Source: Cyanobacteriota bacterium | GTDB lineage: Bacteria > Cyanobacteriota > Cyanobacteriia > Leptolyngbyales > Leptolyngbyaceae | Length of the DNA stretch: 25,725 bases | NCBI GenBank assembly: GCA_027482985.1 | Contig: JAIXVO010000155.1 | Span: 1 to 25,725, forward strand | Reading direction: 5' to 3' | Part shown: in pieces, positions 16,927 through 23,672 of the stretch | How the letters are laid out: every line of letters begins with the position of its first letter | Numbering within the stretch: position 1 is the first letter of the stretch | The notes under the pieces: model-generated | What the model was told of the DNA's origin: nothing | Database searches by the model: none | The model's input: only the letters and a program-made list of their open reading frames with translations | Translations under genes and position numbers: made by a program

Positions 16927-17048
16927 AACAAGGGACTTCGTAGAGATGCGCCGCTGGCACGTCTCGCCCAAATTTGGCGATCAGGTGTGAGGGGCGATCG
17001 CGCAACCCATTCCCCCCCCAGTCTCTATTACCCTTCACAACCCCGCAG

Positions 17049-17071
17049 GAGACGCGCTAACGGTGCGTCTC
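17049..17071. repeat. Hairpin of the GAGACGC...GCGTCTC type
   Basis: Perfect 7-bp arms GAGACGC (17049-17055) and GCGTCTC (17065-17071) around the loop GCTAACGGT. A related, imperfect hairpin with GTAGAGATGCG and CGTCTC lies at about 16940-16965, followed by the palindrome CCAAATTTGG. Short inverted repeats with GTAGAGACG-type arms are common intergenic repeats in cyanobacteria. Confidence 0.7.
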
Positions 17072-17097
17072 TACGACAAAATTCTCACCTCCCTCCC

Positions 17098-17145
17098 CTG
17101 CCTTCTGCCTTCTGCCCTCTGCCTCCTGCCCCCTGCCCCCTGCCC
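17098..17145. repeat. Heptanucleotide tandem repeat, CTGCCYY x7
   Basis: Units CTGCCTT, CTGCCTT, CTGCCCT, CTGCCTC, CTGCCCC, CTGCCCC and a final CTGCCC that runs directly into the ATG at 17146. The array occupies the whole region where the ribosome-binding site of the DUF1643 gene should be, and no purine-rich Shine-Dalgarno remains. Confidence 0.92.
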
Positions 17146-17661
17146 ATGTCCGCTCTCTTCGATGCCACTCGTCAATATCGCTACCGGCTCTGGCGGGAAT
17201 GGGATGCCGTCGCGCCGCGAGTCGGGTTTGTCATGCTGAATCCCAGTCAGGCAGATGAAACGGTCAATGATCCGACGATTCGCCGCTGTGTTGGGTTTGC
17301 GCGATCGTGGGGCTACGGTGCCGTTGAGGTCGTGAATTTGTTCGCCTACCGCACCCCCCATCCCAAGCATCTCCGCCAAGTGGGTGATCCCATCGGGCAG
17401 GACAACGATCGCACCCTGATCGAATTTGCCCAGCGCGTCGATCGCATCATTCTCGCTTGGGGCAACTGGGGCACGCTCCACAGTCGAGATCAACAGGCGA
17501 TCGCGCTATTCAGTGTCGCCGACCTGTACTGCTTCGGGGTGACGAAACAAGGCCAGCCAATGCATCCTTTGTATCTGCCAAGCGATCGACAGGTGCAGCG
17601 GTTTGGGGGAGAGGAAGGGGGCGGAATGAGCGGGAGCAGAGGAATCAGCGGAATGGAGTAG
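17146..17661 (+). CDS. DUF1643 domain-containing protein
   Basis: A 171-residue protein. Residues 1-150 match DUF1643: SALFDATRQYRYRLWREWD, VGFVMLNPSQADETVNDPTI with RRCVGFARSWGYGAVEVVNL directly after, DRIILAWGNWG and CFGVTKQGQPMHPLYLP. The biochemical role of the family is not known. The C-terminal ~20 residues (FGGEEGGGMSGSRGISGME) are Gly/Ser/Glu low complexity, encoded by purine-rich repeated DNA, and probably a repeat-derived extension. The frame is open upstream to 16987 through the repeat and hairpin DNA, but that stretch does not look like protein; ATG 17146, which starts the conserved domain, was chosen. Confidence 0.88.
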   Translation: MSALFDATRQYRYRLWREWDAVAPRVGFVMLNPSQADETVNDPTIRRCVGFARSWGYGAVEVVNLFAYRTPHPKHLRQVGDPIGQDNDRTLIEFAQRVDRIILAWGNWGTLHSRDQQAIALFSVADLYCFGVTKQGQPMHPLYLPSDRQVQRFGGEEGGGMSGSRGISGME

Positions 17662-17682
17662 TCAGAAGGCAGGCGTTACCTT

Positions 17683-17741
17683 CCTTCTTCCTTTACCTTC
17701 CTCCCCCTCCCGCGCCCTTCCGCTGCCTTCCTTCCCCTTCC
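17683..17741. repeat. Polypyrimidine low-complexity tract between convergent genes
   Basis: About 60 bp almost purely C and T on the plus strand, rich in CCTTCC and CTTCC words, from just after the DUF1643 stop to the stop of the minus-strand permease gene. It has no hairpin. It mirrors the purine-rich repeat DNA inside the end of the DUF1643 gene. Confidence 0.65.
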
Positions 17742-18881
17742 TCACCGCTGCAAACTCCGGGGATCAAGCGCATCCCGCAGGCCATCGCCCAGCAGGTTGA
17801 AGGCTAACACGGTGAGGATGATCAGCAAGGCGGGTGCCCAGATGAGCCAGGGTTGTAAGACCAGAATGGAGGCGTTAGTGGCGATCGAGAGCATATTGCC
17901 CCAGGAGGGGTCGGGTTGCTGAATGCCTAGCCCGATCAAGCTGAGTACAGACTCGGCCACAATGAAATCGGGGATGGCGAGGGTGGCGGCAATAATCACA
18001 TAGGTAGCGGTTTGGGGCAGGACGTGACGCACGATGATGTAGAGCGATCGCCCCCCCATGGCTCGTGAAGCTTGAACAAATTCCCGTTCTTTGATCGACA
18101 ACACTTCGCCGCGAATCACCCGCGCCAGTCCTGCCCAGCGAATGAACGAAGTAATCAGAATAATCAGCAAAAAGCGTTGGGCACTACTCAAACCCGGTGG
18201 CAATACGGCAGCTAAGGCCACCAGCAGGTAAATACTGGGGATCGTCATCAACACTTCCACCAAGCGCATCAGGATGGTATCTGTCCAGCCGCCAAAATAG
18301 CCAGAAATGCCCCCCACCAATAGGCCTAACGGGAACGAGATGATAATCCCGACCAACCCAATGCTGAGACTAATGCGACCACCAAACACTAACCGACTAA
18401 ATTGATCCCGCGCCTGATCATCCGTCCCGATCAAGTTGAATTTACCGGGGCCAATCGTCCCAAACAGATGCAGATTGGCGGGAATGCCAGAGAATACCTC
18501 GACTTCATCAAACTTGGGATCGGTGAACGAAAATTGAGTGGGGAGGGGCAGCTTCAATTGGAACAGCCGATATTCATCACCTGAAACAAATAATCGAATC
18601 GGCGAGGGCTGGCTGAAATCCACTTGCAGTTTGCGATCGCCCGTATTCAAATCGACTGGTCCTTGAGTGGTGGGATACACGTGAGGACCGATGAACTGCC
18701 CTGATTTTTTTTTTTTTTTTTACACCTGCGCTGGTGGCAGTAACGCTCCATCCGGTTGGGAGGCGTAGGGGTCATAGGGAGCCACAAATTCCGCCGCAAT
18801 TACGATCAGATAGAAGACCAGCAAAATCACTGCCCCGATGCGAGCCAGTGCATTGGTCTTCAGCCGTTTCCACCAATTCAT
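17742..18881 (-). pseudogene. ABC transporter permease, OppC/DppC type, with in-frame stop in a homopolymer
   Basis: The full locus runs from ATG 18881 (MNWWKRLKTNALARIGAVIL, first membrane helix, AAEFVAPYDPYASQPDGALL) to TGA 17742. After PPAQV the frame meets TAA (18720-18722), then five AAA codons, then continues in the same frame with SGQFIGPHVYPTTQGPVDLN. The remaining part has the insert typical of cyanobacterial members, five membrane helices and the EAA loop EFVQASRAMGGRSLYIIVRH before VLPQ. These permeases form the membrane channel for peptide or nickel importers. The total of 380 codons fits the family length. The stop would leave only a 53-residue fragment, and the downstream part has no credible start (GTG 18680 is the Val of PHVYPTTQG). 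Either a recent pseudogene or a base-calling error. Confidence 0.8.
18705..18721. repeat. 17-bp T homopolymer inside the permease gene
   Basis: Seventeen consecutive T on the plus strand (A17 in the coding sense). With the preceding coding T it makes TAA plus five AAA codons, exactly six codons, so the downstream frame is kept. It is the only homopolymer of this length in the window. Confidence 0.95.
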
Positions 18882-19052
18882 AGGAGCCGCCAGCCCTCAG
18901 CAAATTCTGTCAGTTCAAAGTAGCACGATCGCCCCAGGCATAACACGTTTCTTCAAACTCCTAAGCCGCTCTGGGAAACCTGATAAAATTTCGCCAAAGC
19001 ATAAATATTCTTTGGCATCCCGATATTCGTCATGATCTGCTTATCCCCGACG

Positions 19053-19091
19053 GGTATCCCTAGTTTTGCCTTGGTTTGACTAGGGTATACC
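19053..19091. promoter_or_regulatory. Inverted repeat between the permease and the coiled-coil gene
   Basis: GGTATCCCTAG (19053-19063) pairs with CTAGGGTATACC (19080-19091) with a single bulged base and a 16-nt loop (TTTTGCCTTGGTTTGA). It lies 44 bp before the ATG at 19135 in the 253-bp divergent spacer (18882-19134). The TATACC in the right arm and the TTGAC between the arms suggest a promoter overlap. It could be an operator or a leader hairpin. Confidence 0.45.
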
Positions 19092-19134
19092 TACCATTGT
19101 TCCTACTGTTGCCCCCACTGTTGAGCCGCTGATC

Positions 19135-20787
19135 ATGCCTAAAAATCCACACGTGAAAGACCCACAAGCGAAAGATCAACTAGCTTCCGAATTAAAGCCA
19201 GAGGTGCTTGTGAAGATTCAGCAATTGCGCCAACAACTCATCCATGAACTGCAACAGTTGCCGCCTCATCAGGCTGGAGAAACAGCCCAGGCGCGGCTAT
19301 TGGATAACCATTTTCAGCAGGAAGTCGGCAAATTAGGCGCACTGTTACAGCGCATCGAACGCTTAGTCCACAGAACACCAGACACGCGCGATCGCCGCTT
19401 GCATCAACTCCTCAATTTGGTGGAGTCGGTGGAAATTGCCGTCTTGAGTTTGACCCATTCACGATCGCGGATTGAAGTCTCGCGCCAAATCCGCTTCGCC
19501 GTGGAGCAACAAATTATTAGCTACGAAAATCCACCCCTATTGCGGCTCATTGTCAGACGATTTTCCTATGCGTGGCACTCTCCCTCCACCCCGCTCAAAG
19601 TGATTCATGGGCTAATTTTTTCTTTTTTTATCATCTTCGGCGGGTTGTTTACCCTGGCCATTTTTCAATACTCAGTCTCGCGCTCTCATGCGGCTGTTTC
19701 CAACTATTCAGCTTTAAAAGAACAACTGAATAAGCAGATTCTAGAAACTGACATCAAGCTCAAAAATCTGAAGCAAACCTCAGCCGATGCCGTTACCAAT
19801 ATCATGGAAAGAAAGGAAAGGGGGATTCCTCGCAAAGAAAAAGAGATTCAGAAATTAGAGACTATAATCTCAGCGATCAGTCCCAATGAACTGATCGGTC
19901 AGCAAGAACGAACCAGTCTGGTCAATCAGCGACTTCAGGCGCAAAAAGAACTAGACGTATTAACCAAAGAACTCTCAAATTATCGCCGTCAGCGAGCCAC
20001 TGCTGATGCCAGCGAAGGACAGGTAGAAGCGGAACAGAAAAGGCTGCAACAGGCATTAGATCAAGTGACTGTCGATAGTAAGCCAACTGCAATTCAAAAG
20101 TTTCTTGCCCAATTGTTTGACAATGATGTTTCTGAAATTTTGAGTCAGATTTTATGGGTGGCGGCGGCGGGCACCCTCGGCAGTATCGTCAGTATTTTAA
20201 TTCGGGTGATTGATCAGTTTAATGGCAAAGAATATAAGGATCGATTAACGCCATTCTTTCTCGGATTCTTTAAACCGGTCATTGGGGCGGCGTTTGGGGT
20301 GTTGTTCTTGGCGATTTATAATTCGGAAATTGTTAGCTTACCCTTTGCTAATCGGGTGAATCAGACGATCGCCCTCGCCCCCGCTAACCCCACCGGAACG
20401 CCGACCAATGGCACCCCTGCAACGACTGGCACTGGAGACACTTCGATCGCCCGCTGGGAACAACTGGAACAACGGAAAAGTACCCAGGCGCGGCAGGAAA
20501 TCTTTTTTCTGTTTGCGATCGCGTTTGTGGTGGGCTTCAGCGAACGACTGGCGAAAGACACCATCAGCAAAATTGATGGGAGTGCTGCTGATGGTTCATC
20601 CAGCGGGTCAGGTTCTAGCAAACTGTCAGGGCTCCGCGAAGTCGCGGGAACGAACCCCGCGATCGAGATCATCTCTACTCGCCAACCTGACAGTTCCTCA
20701 ACAAACCCGACCACAAACGGGGTGCAGTCTGGCGACGGAACCAACCCGCAGACCAGCGCCGCTCAACCCTCGGCTACTACAGATTGA
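19135..20787 (+). CDS. Coiled-coil membrane protein of unknown function
   Basis: A 550-residue protein. Residues 1-130 are hydrophilic and helical, Gln-rich (VKIQQLRQQLIHELQQLPPH). A first membrane segment at about 155-180 (GLIFSFFIIFGGLFTLAIFQ) is followed by a long coiled coil at ~190-325 (ILETDIKLKNLKQTSADAV; KELDVLTKELSNYRRQRA). Three more hydrophobic segments lie at about 335-360 (ILWVAAAGTLGSIVSILIRV), 374-397 (FFKPVIGAAFGVLFLAIYNS) and 455-472 (EIFFLFAIAFVVGFSERLA). The last ~70 residues are Ser/Thr/Asn/Gly-rich and probably disordered. No domain is recognised. The start is the ATG at 19135 with no clear Shine-Dalgarno. It is flanked by a divergent permease and a hairpin at its 3' end, so it is likely a single-gene transcript. 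Confidence 0.82.
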   Translation: MPKNPHVKDPQAKDQLASELKPEVLVKIQQLRQQLIHELQQLPPHQAGETAQARLLDNHFQQEVGKLGALLQRIERLVHRTPDTRDRRLHQLLNLVESVEIAVLSLTHSRSRIEVSRQIRFAVEQQIISYENPPLLRLIVRRFSYAWHSPSTPLKVIHGLIFSFFIIFGGLFTLAIFQYSVSRSHAAVSNYSALKEQLNKQILETDIKLKNLKQTSADAVTNIMERKERGIPRKEKEIQKLETIISAISPNELIGQQERTSLVNQRLQAQKELDVLTKELSNYRRQRATADASEGQVEAEQKRLQQALDQVTVDSKPTAIQKFLAQLFDNDVSEILSQILWVAAAGTLGSIVSILIRVIDQFNGKEYKDRLTPFFLGFFKPVIGAAFGVLFLAIYNSEIVSLPFANRVNQTIALAPANPTGTPTNGTPATTGTGDTSIARWEQLEQRKSTQARQEIFFLFAIAFVVGFSERLAKDTISKIDGSAADGSSSGSGSSKLSGLREVAGTNPAIEIISTRQPDSSSTNPTTNGVQSGDGTNPQTSAAQPSATTD

Positions 20788-20807
20788 GTCGGACTAAAAC
20801 CCTCGAT

Positions 20808-20839
20808 CCCTGTGGGTTGCGGAGCCGAAACCCACAGGG
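20808..20839. terminator. Perfect hairpin between convergent genes
   Basis: CCCTGTGGGTT (20808-20818) and AACCCACAGGG (20829-20839) are perfect complements around a 10-nt loop (GCGGAGCCGA). It starts 20 bp after the stop of the coiled-coil gene and ends 1 bp before the stop of the convergent HD gene, so it can serve both. There is no clean U-run on either strand (GGGTTTTAG on the minus side). This could also be a copy of a dispersed palindromic repeat. Confidence 0.6.
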
Positions 20840-20840
20840 C

Positions 20841-21677
20841 TTAAACAATCGCTTCCTCATGTTCCACAACAAACACATTAGAGTGGAGATTCGCAATAAT
20901 TTGTTTCCCCTGCTGCGTGAGGGAGAGGTAATCCAGCGCATTTTGCACATAGGGATAAACGCCATGCCAATAAAATTTGGGATAGTTCTTCCGCAAGTCG
21001 CCGGGATGATGGTAGCCCAGGGCTTGATTGACTCCCGTTTCTTCAAATTCGTAGTACAACGCGCTAATTTTCTTGAGATAACGCGGGTCGCTCAGTTGCC
21101 CAATTAGATCAGAAGCGCGAATCAAACCGGGATAATTACTTGTCTCCTGGTGGTCTTCCGCTGCGGGGACTGGAAACCGGGTGAGTTCAATATTATGTTT
21201 GATGATTTCGGCATCAATCAGCTTGTGCCCGCCAAACCGCTCATCAATGAATAACTTGGCGCGATCGACGTGGTACGGGGTCAGCGACGCATCCGAAGAA
21301 CCCGGAGCCAACTTCACCATGCCGCCCGATCGCCCTGTGGCATAAACCCCGTGCCCATCCTGCCGACACACGCCTTTGACGTAGCCAATGTCATGACAGA
21401 CCAGGGAAATGATGAAATGCAGCCAGTCATCGCAGGACACGCCGCCTTCGCGAATGTGTTTGCCGCGCAGAATTTCCTGTCCCACTAAGGTGACGAGAAT
21501 CGAGTGTTCCACATTGTGATAGAGGGCATCACTGTTGGCAATATTCTCCATCGCCATTGCTCCTACCCACCCAATGATGTCTTCGTAATCAGATTTCAAC
21601 CCGCCATAGGTGCGGCGATAGCCTTCCTTCAGCTTGGTCACAAAATCTTCGATTAATAGTTCGGTAGCATTAAACAT
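20841..21677 (-). CDS. HD-domain metalloprotein (Npun_R2479-like)
   Basis: A 278-residue protein. The HD superfamily metal motif is visible: LYHNVEHSILVTLVGQEIL (His54, His58), then the HD pair in SLVCHDIGYVKG (His95-Asp96), then GSSDASLTPYHVDRAKLFID and AEIIKHNIELTRFPVP with a later His. HD proteins hydrolyse phosphoesters such as nucleotides; the specificity cannot be read here. The general pattern fits the cyanobacterial Npun_R2479 group. ATG 21677 (MFNATELLIEDFVTKLKEGY) was chosen over the TTG at 21698. It follows the thioesterase gene by 88 bp on the same strand and ends next to the hairpin at 20808-20839. Confidence 0.88.
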   Translation of the reverse strand: MFNATELLIEDFVTKLKEGYRRTYGGLKSDYEDIIGWVGAMAMENIANSDALYHNVEHSILVTLVGQEILRGKHIREGGVSCDDWLHFIISLVCHDIGYVKGVCRQDGHGVYATGRSGGMVKLAPGSSDASLTPYHVDRAKLFIDERFGGHKLIDAEIIKHNIELTRFPVPAAEDHQETSNYPGLIRASDLIGQLSDPRYLKKISALYYEFEETGVNQALGYHHPGDLRKNYPKFYWHGVYPYVQNALDYLSLTQQGKQIIANLHSNVFVVEHEEAIV

Positions 21678-21765
21678 TCCCACAAAGCTTTCGCACAAAG
21701 CTCAAAATGTCTCATTCCTAACTACAGAGGGAATTGGAATGAGTCAGGGAAATGAGCAAAATTTC

Positions 21766-22284
21766 TTAAGACTCTGCCAGTTTCAGCAGGGCATCCTTTA
21801 CCGGCACGGGTAATTGCCGCATGATTTTGCCCTTGGCGATGTCCACCCCAACCAGGGTGATGCGAGCGGTGACATAGAGTTCCTGCCCATCGGCGGATTG
21901 AATCTGGTAATCCCAGTTAATGCGAACGCCGGAAATATCGCTCATGCGGGTTTTGACGATCGCCGTTTGCCCCATCCGAATCGATTGATGATAGCGCACC
22001 GCCAATTCCACCACGGGCAGGTCACACCCCAGCGCCACCAGATCAGCAAAGGCCACGCCAATACTGCGCAAGCACTCAATGCGGGCTTCCTCCATCCAGG
22101 CAATGTAGGTGCCATGCCAAACGATGCCCGCAAAATCCGTGTGGTGGGGATGGGCGGTCACTGGATAACTAAACCAGCCCGTTGTGTCAGTGGGGTTGAA
22201 GGGAGTAATGGCGGCGGTGGGTGGGAGTTGGGGGGAATCGAAAATGTCAGTCATGGTATCGAGAACATAGTGAACCGCTAGCAT
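21766..22284 (-). CDS. Hotdog-fold acyl-CoA thioesterase (4HBT family)
   Basis: A 172-residue protein with the hotdog core at residues ~38-165. The catalytic-loop block is HHTDFAGIVWHGTYIAWMEE followed by ARIECLRSIG, with Asp50 in the position of the nucleophile or general base and the Tyr and Glu that follow in their usual places. The second half (LPVVELAVRYHQSIRMGQTA; VRINWDYQIQSADGQELYVT) gives the typical sheet strands. Such enzymes cleave acyl-CoA thioesters; the substrate is not inferable, and it does not look like the shorter DHNA-CoA hydrolase. ATG 22284 was chosen: AGGAGAAGG lies just before it. Longer starts (TTG 22362) add residues that do not look conserved. It is divergent from the stress-protein gene. 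Confidence 0.87.
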   Translation of the reverse strand: MLAVHYVLDTMTDIFDSPQLPPTAAITPFNPTDTTGWFSYPVTAHPHHTDFAGIVWHGTYIAWMEEARIECLRSIGVAFADLVALGCDLPVVELAVRYHQSIRMGQTAIVKTRMSDISGVRINWDYQIQSADGQELYVTARITLVGVDIAKGKIMRQLPVPVKDALLKLAES

Positions 22285-22362
22285 TATCGCCTTCTCCTGG
22301 CGGGGTTGCGATCGCCAGGGGACAGTTGATTGTGACGAATTATGGATTCCCAAACCATCCAA

Positions 22363-22391
22363 TTGAGCCGCGCAGGGGATGGAGTTATTAA
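22363..22391 (+). promoter_or_regulatory. Candidate promoter of the universal stress protein gene
   Basis: TTGAGC (22363-22368) and TATTAA (22386-22391) are separated by 17 bp, four of six consensus matches each. It would give a leader of about 115 nt before ATG 22516. A second possible -35, TTGACT near 22436, has no good -10. Evidence is by eye only. Confidence 0.3.
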
Positions 22392-22515
22392 TAGTATGGG
22401 TTGGCCTTCAGGCGGAGTGATGCTGGCTGAAAGCGTTGACTCAAAACCAATTTTGGCAGTTGTGGTGATCCATGCGATCGCGGGAAATTTTAATGATGCA
22501 AAATGAGGCAACACC

Positions 22516-23367
22516 ATGATAGAAAAAATTCTCTTAGCCGATTCTGGGACGGGGCACTCAGAAGAAATGCTGAAAACCCTGATGGAAATTCCGTCCATCC
22601 AACGGGCTCAAGTCACCGTGTTGCATGTGGTGTCGCCCCAGGTCACAACCGATGCGATGACCGAAAAATGGGAAGAAGGCGGCAAACTACTCGCAGGGGC
22701 GATCCAATCCCTGGCCTTAGACCCCAACCACGTCAATGCCATGCTGCGGCAAGGTGATCCCAAAGATGTGGTGGTCAAAGTGGCAGAAGAAATCGACGCG
22801 GATCTGATCATCATGGGATCACGGGGCTTAACCCGGATTATTTCGATTCTGGAGAACTCCGTCAGCCAGTACGTGTTCCAACTCTCATCGCGCCCCATGT
22901 TGCTAGTCAAGGATGACATTTATGTCCGCAAAATTAAACGGATCATGGTGGCGATCGATAAATCCGTTTCCGCGAAGAAGTGTCTAGACCTGGCTTTATT
23001 TCTGCTGAAAGATATTAAAGGCAGTCAACTTACCCTCGTCCATGTGGATGCCAAACCCTCTGGCAAAGAAGAACCCAAGTATGGAGCCGAGGCCGAGAAG
23101 GATGAAGCCCTGGCAGAAGCGATCGCCCAAGCCAAGAAGATGGGCGTGGTCTATCAATGTATTTCCGCCACTGGCAAACCTGGCGAGCTGATTTGCAAAC
23201 TGGCAGAAGAAAATCAAACCGATTTGTTGATGCTGGGTTCACCCGATCGCCGTCCCTCCATCGCCAAAGGCTTACCCGATCTGGATCGACTCCTGGGCAC
23301 CTCCCTCTCTGACTATGTGCGCGTTTACGCCAATTGCCCTGTCCTGCTCGCCCGGACAGTTGCCTAA
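22516..23367 (+). CDS. Tandem universal stress protein (two Usp domains)
   Basis: A 283-residue protein of two Usp domains, about 1-135 and 136-283. Each starts with the strand and Asp expected (KILLADSGTGHSEEML; RIMVAIDKSVSAKKCL). Domain 1 has the nucleotide-loop pattern MGSRGLTRIISILENSVSQY, with Asn where the usual second Gly sits. Domain 2 has LLMLGSPDRRPSIAKGLPDL then GTSLSDYV, with a longer loop than normal between the two Gly-Ser parts, so ATP binding there is doubtful. It is cytoplasmic, with no signal peptide. GAGG lies 7 nt before the ATG. It is a single gene facing the divergent thioesterase; hairpins follow its stop. Confidence 0.93.
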   Translation: MIEKILLADSGTGHSEEMLKTLMEIPSIQRAQVTVLHVVSPQVTTDAMTEKWEEGGKLLAGAIQSLALDPNHVNAMLRQGDPKDVVVKVAEEIDADLIIMGSRGLTRIISILENSVSQYVFQLSSRPMLLVKDDIYVRKIKRIMVAIDKSVSAKKCLDLALFLLKDIKGSQLTLVHVDAKPSGKEEPKYGAEAEKDEALAEAIAQAKKMGVVYQCISATGKPGELICKLAEENQTDLLMLGSPDRRPSIAKGLPDLDRLLGTSLSDYVRVYANCPVLLARTVA

Positions 23368-23398
23368 TTAAACTATTGAGGGACGTGAAACCCCACTT

Positions 23399-23466
23399 TG
23401 TAGGGGTTTGGCATTCGGCCCTAGGTTGGGCGATCGCTCAGCGGTCAGTTGCCGAATGCTAAACCC
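23399..23466. repeat. Dispersed palindromic repeat, copy 2
   Basis: The left arm GGGGTTTGGCATTCGGC (23403-23419) pairs with GCCGAATGCTAAACCC (23451-23466) around a 31-nt loop containing a HIP1-like GCGATCGC. The arms match copy 1 (4344-4411). The left arm can also pair with AAACCCC at 23388-23394 to make a small hairpin right after the stress-protein gene. It lies in the 305-bp spacer 23368-23672, whose other contents are a CTCAC/GTGAG palindrome at 23527-23541 and the hairpin at 23591-23613. Confidence 0.85.
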
Positions 23467-23590
23467 ATCCAGGGAATGTCTTTGATCAAAAGCGCCTGAG
23501 TTCATTCGTTAAGCTTTTCTACAGGTCTCACCCAGAGTGAGTTGGGATATAGTCCAATGAATTTAGATAGTATTGAGTGAAATCAGTTGA

Positions 23591-23613
23591 GGGACGTTGA
23601 CTGCCAGCGTCCC
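23591..23613 (+). terminator. Hairpin GGGACGTTG/CAGCGTCCC in the leader of the J-domain gene
   Basis: GGGACGTTG (23591-23599), a 5-nt loop ACTGC, then CAGCGTCCC (23605-23613), eight Watson-Crick pairs plus one G-T. TACGCTTTTAGG follows, a short and imperfect T-run. It may end transcripts from the stress-protein gene or be a dispersed repeat; GGGACGT also occurs at 23381. Confidence 0.45.
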
Positions 23614-23672
23614 TACGCTTTTAGGGTCAGGCGCAGAAGTTCCCGCGAGGAAATGGTGCTATTGTGGTACAA

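Noticed and set aside
16385..17038. A 217-codon open frame on the minus strand
   Set aside because: It is antisense to the better-supported hypothetical gene at 16271-16879 and runs on through heptamer and hairpin repeats; its start has no Shine-Dalgarno.
16987..17145. Upstream extension of the DUF1643 gene by 53 codons
   Set aside because: The extension translates hairpin and CTGCCYY repeat DNA; the conserved domain begins at ATG 17146.
18705..18721. T17 as a transcription terminator
   Set aside because: No hairpin precedes it on the plus strand, and it lies inside a gene whose reading frame continues on both sides.
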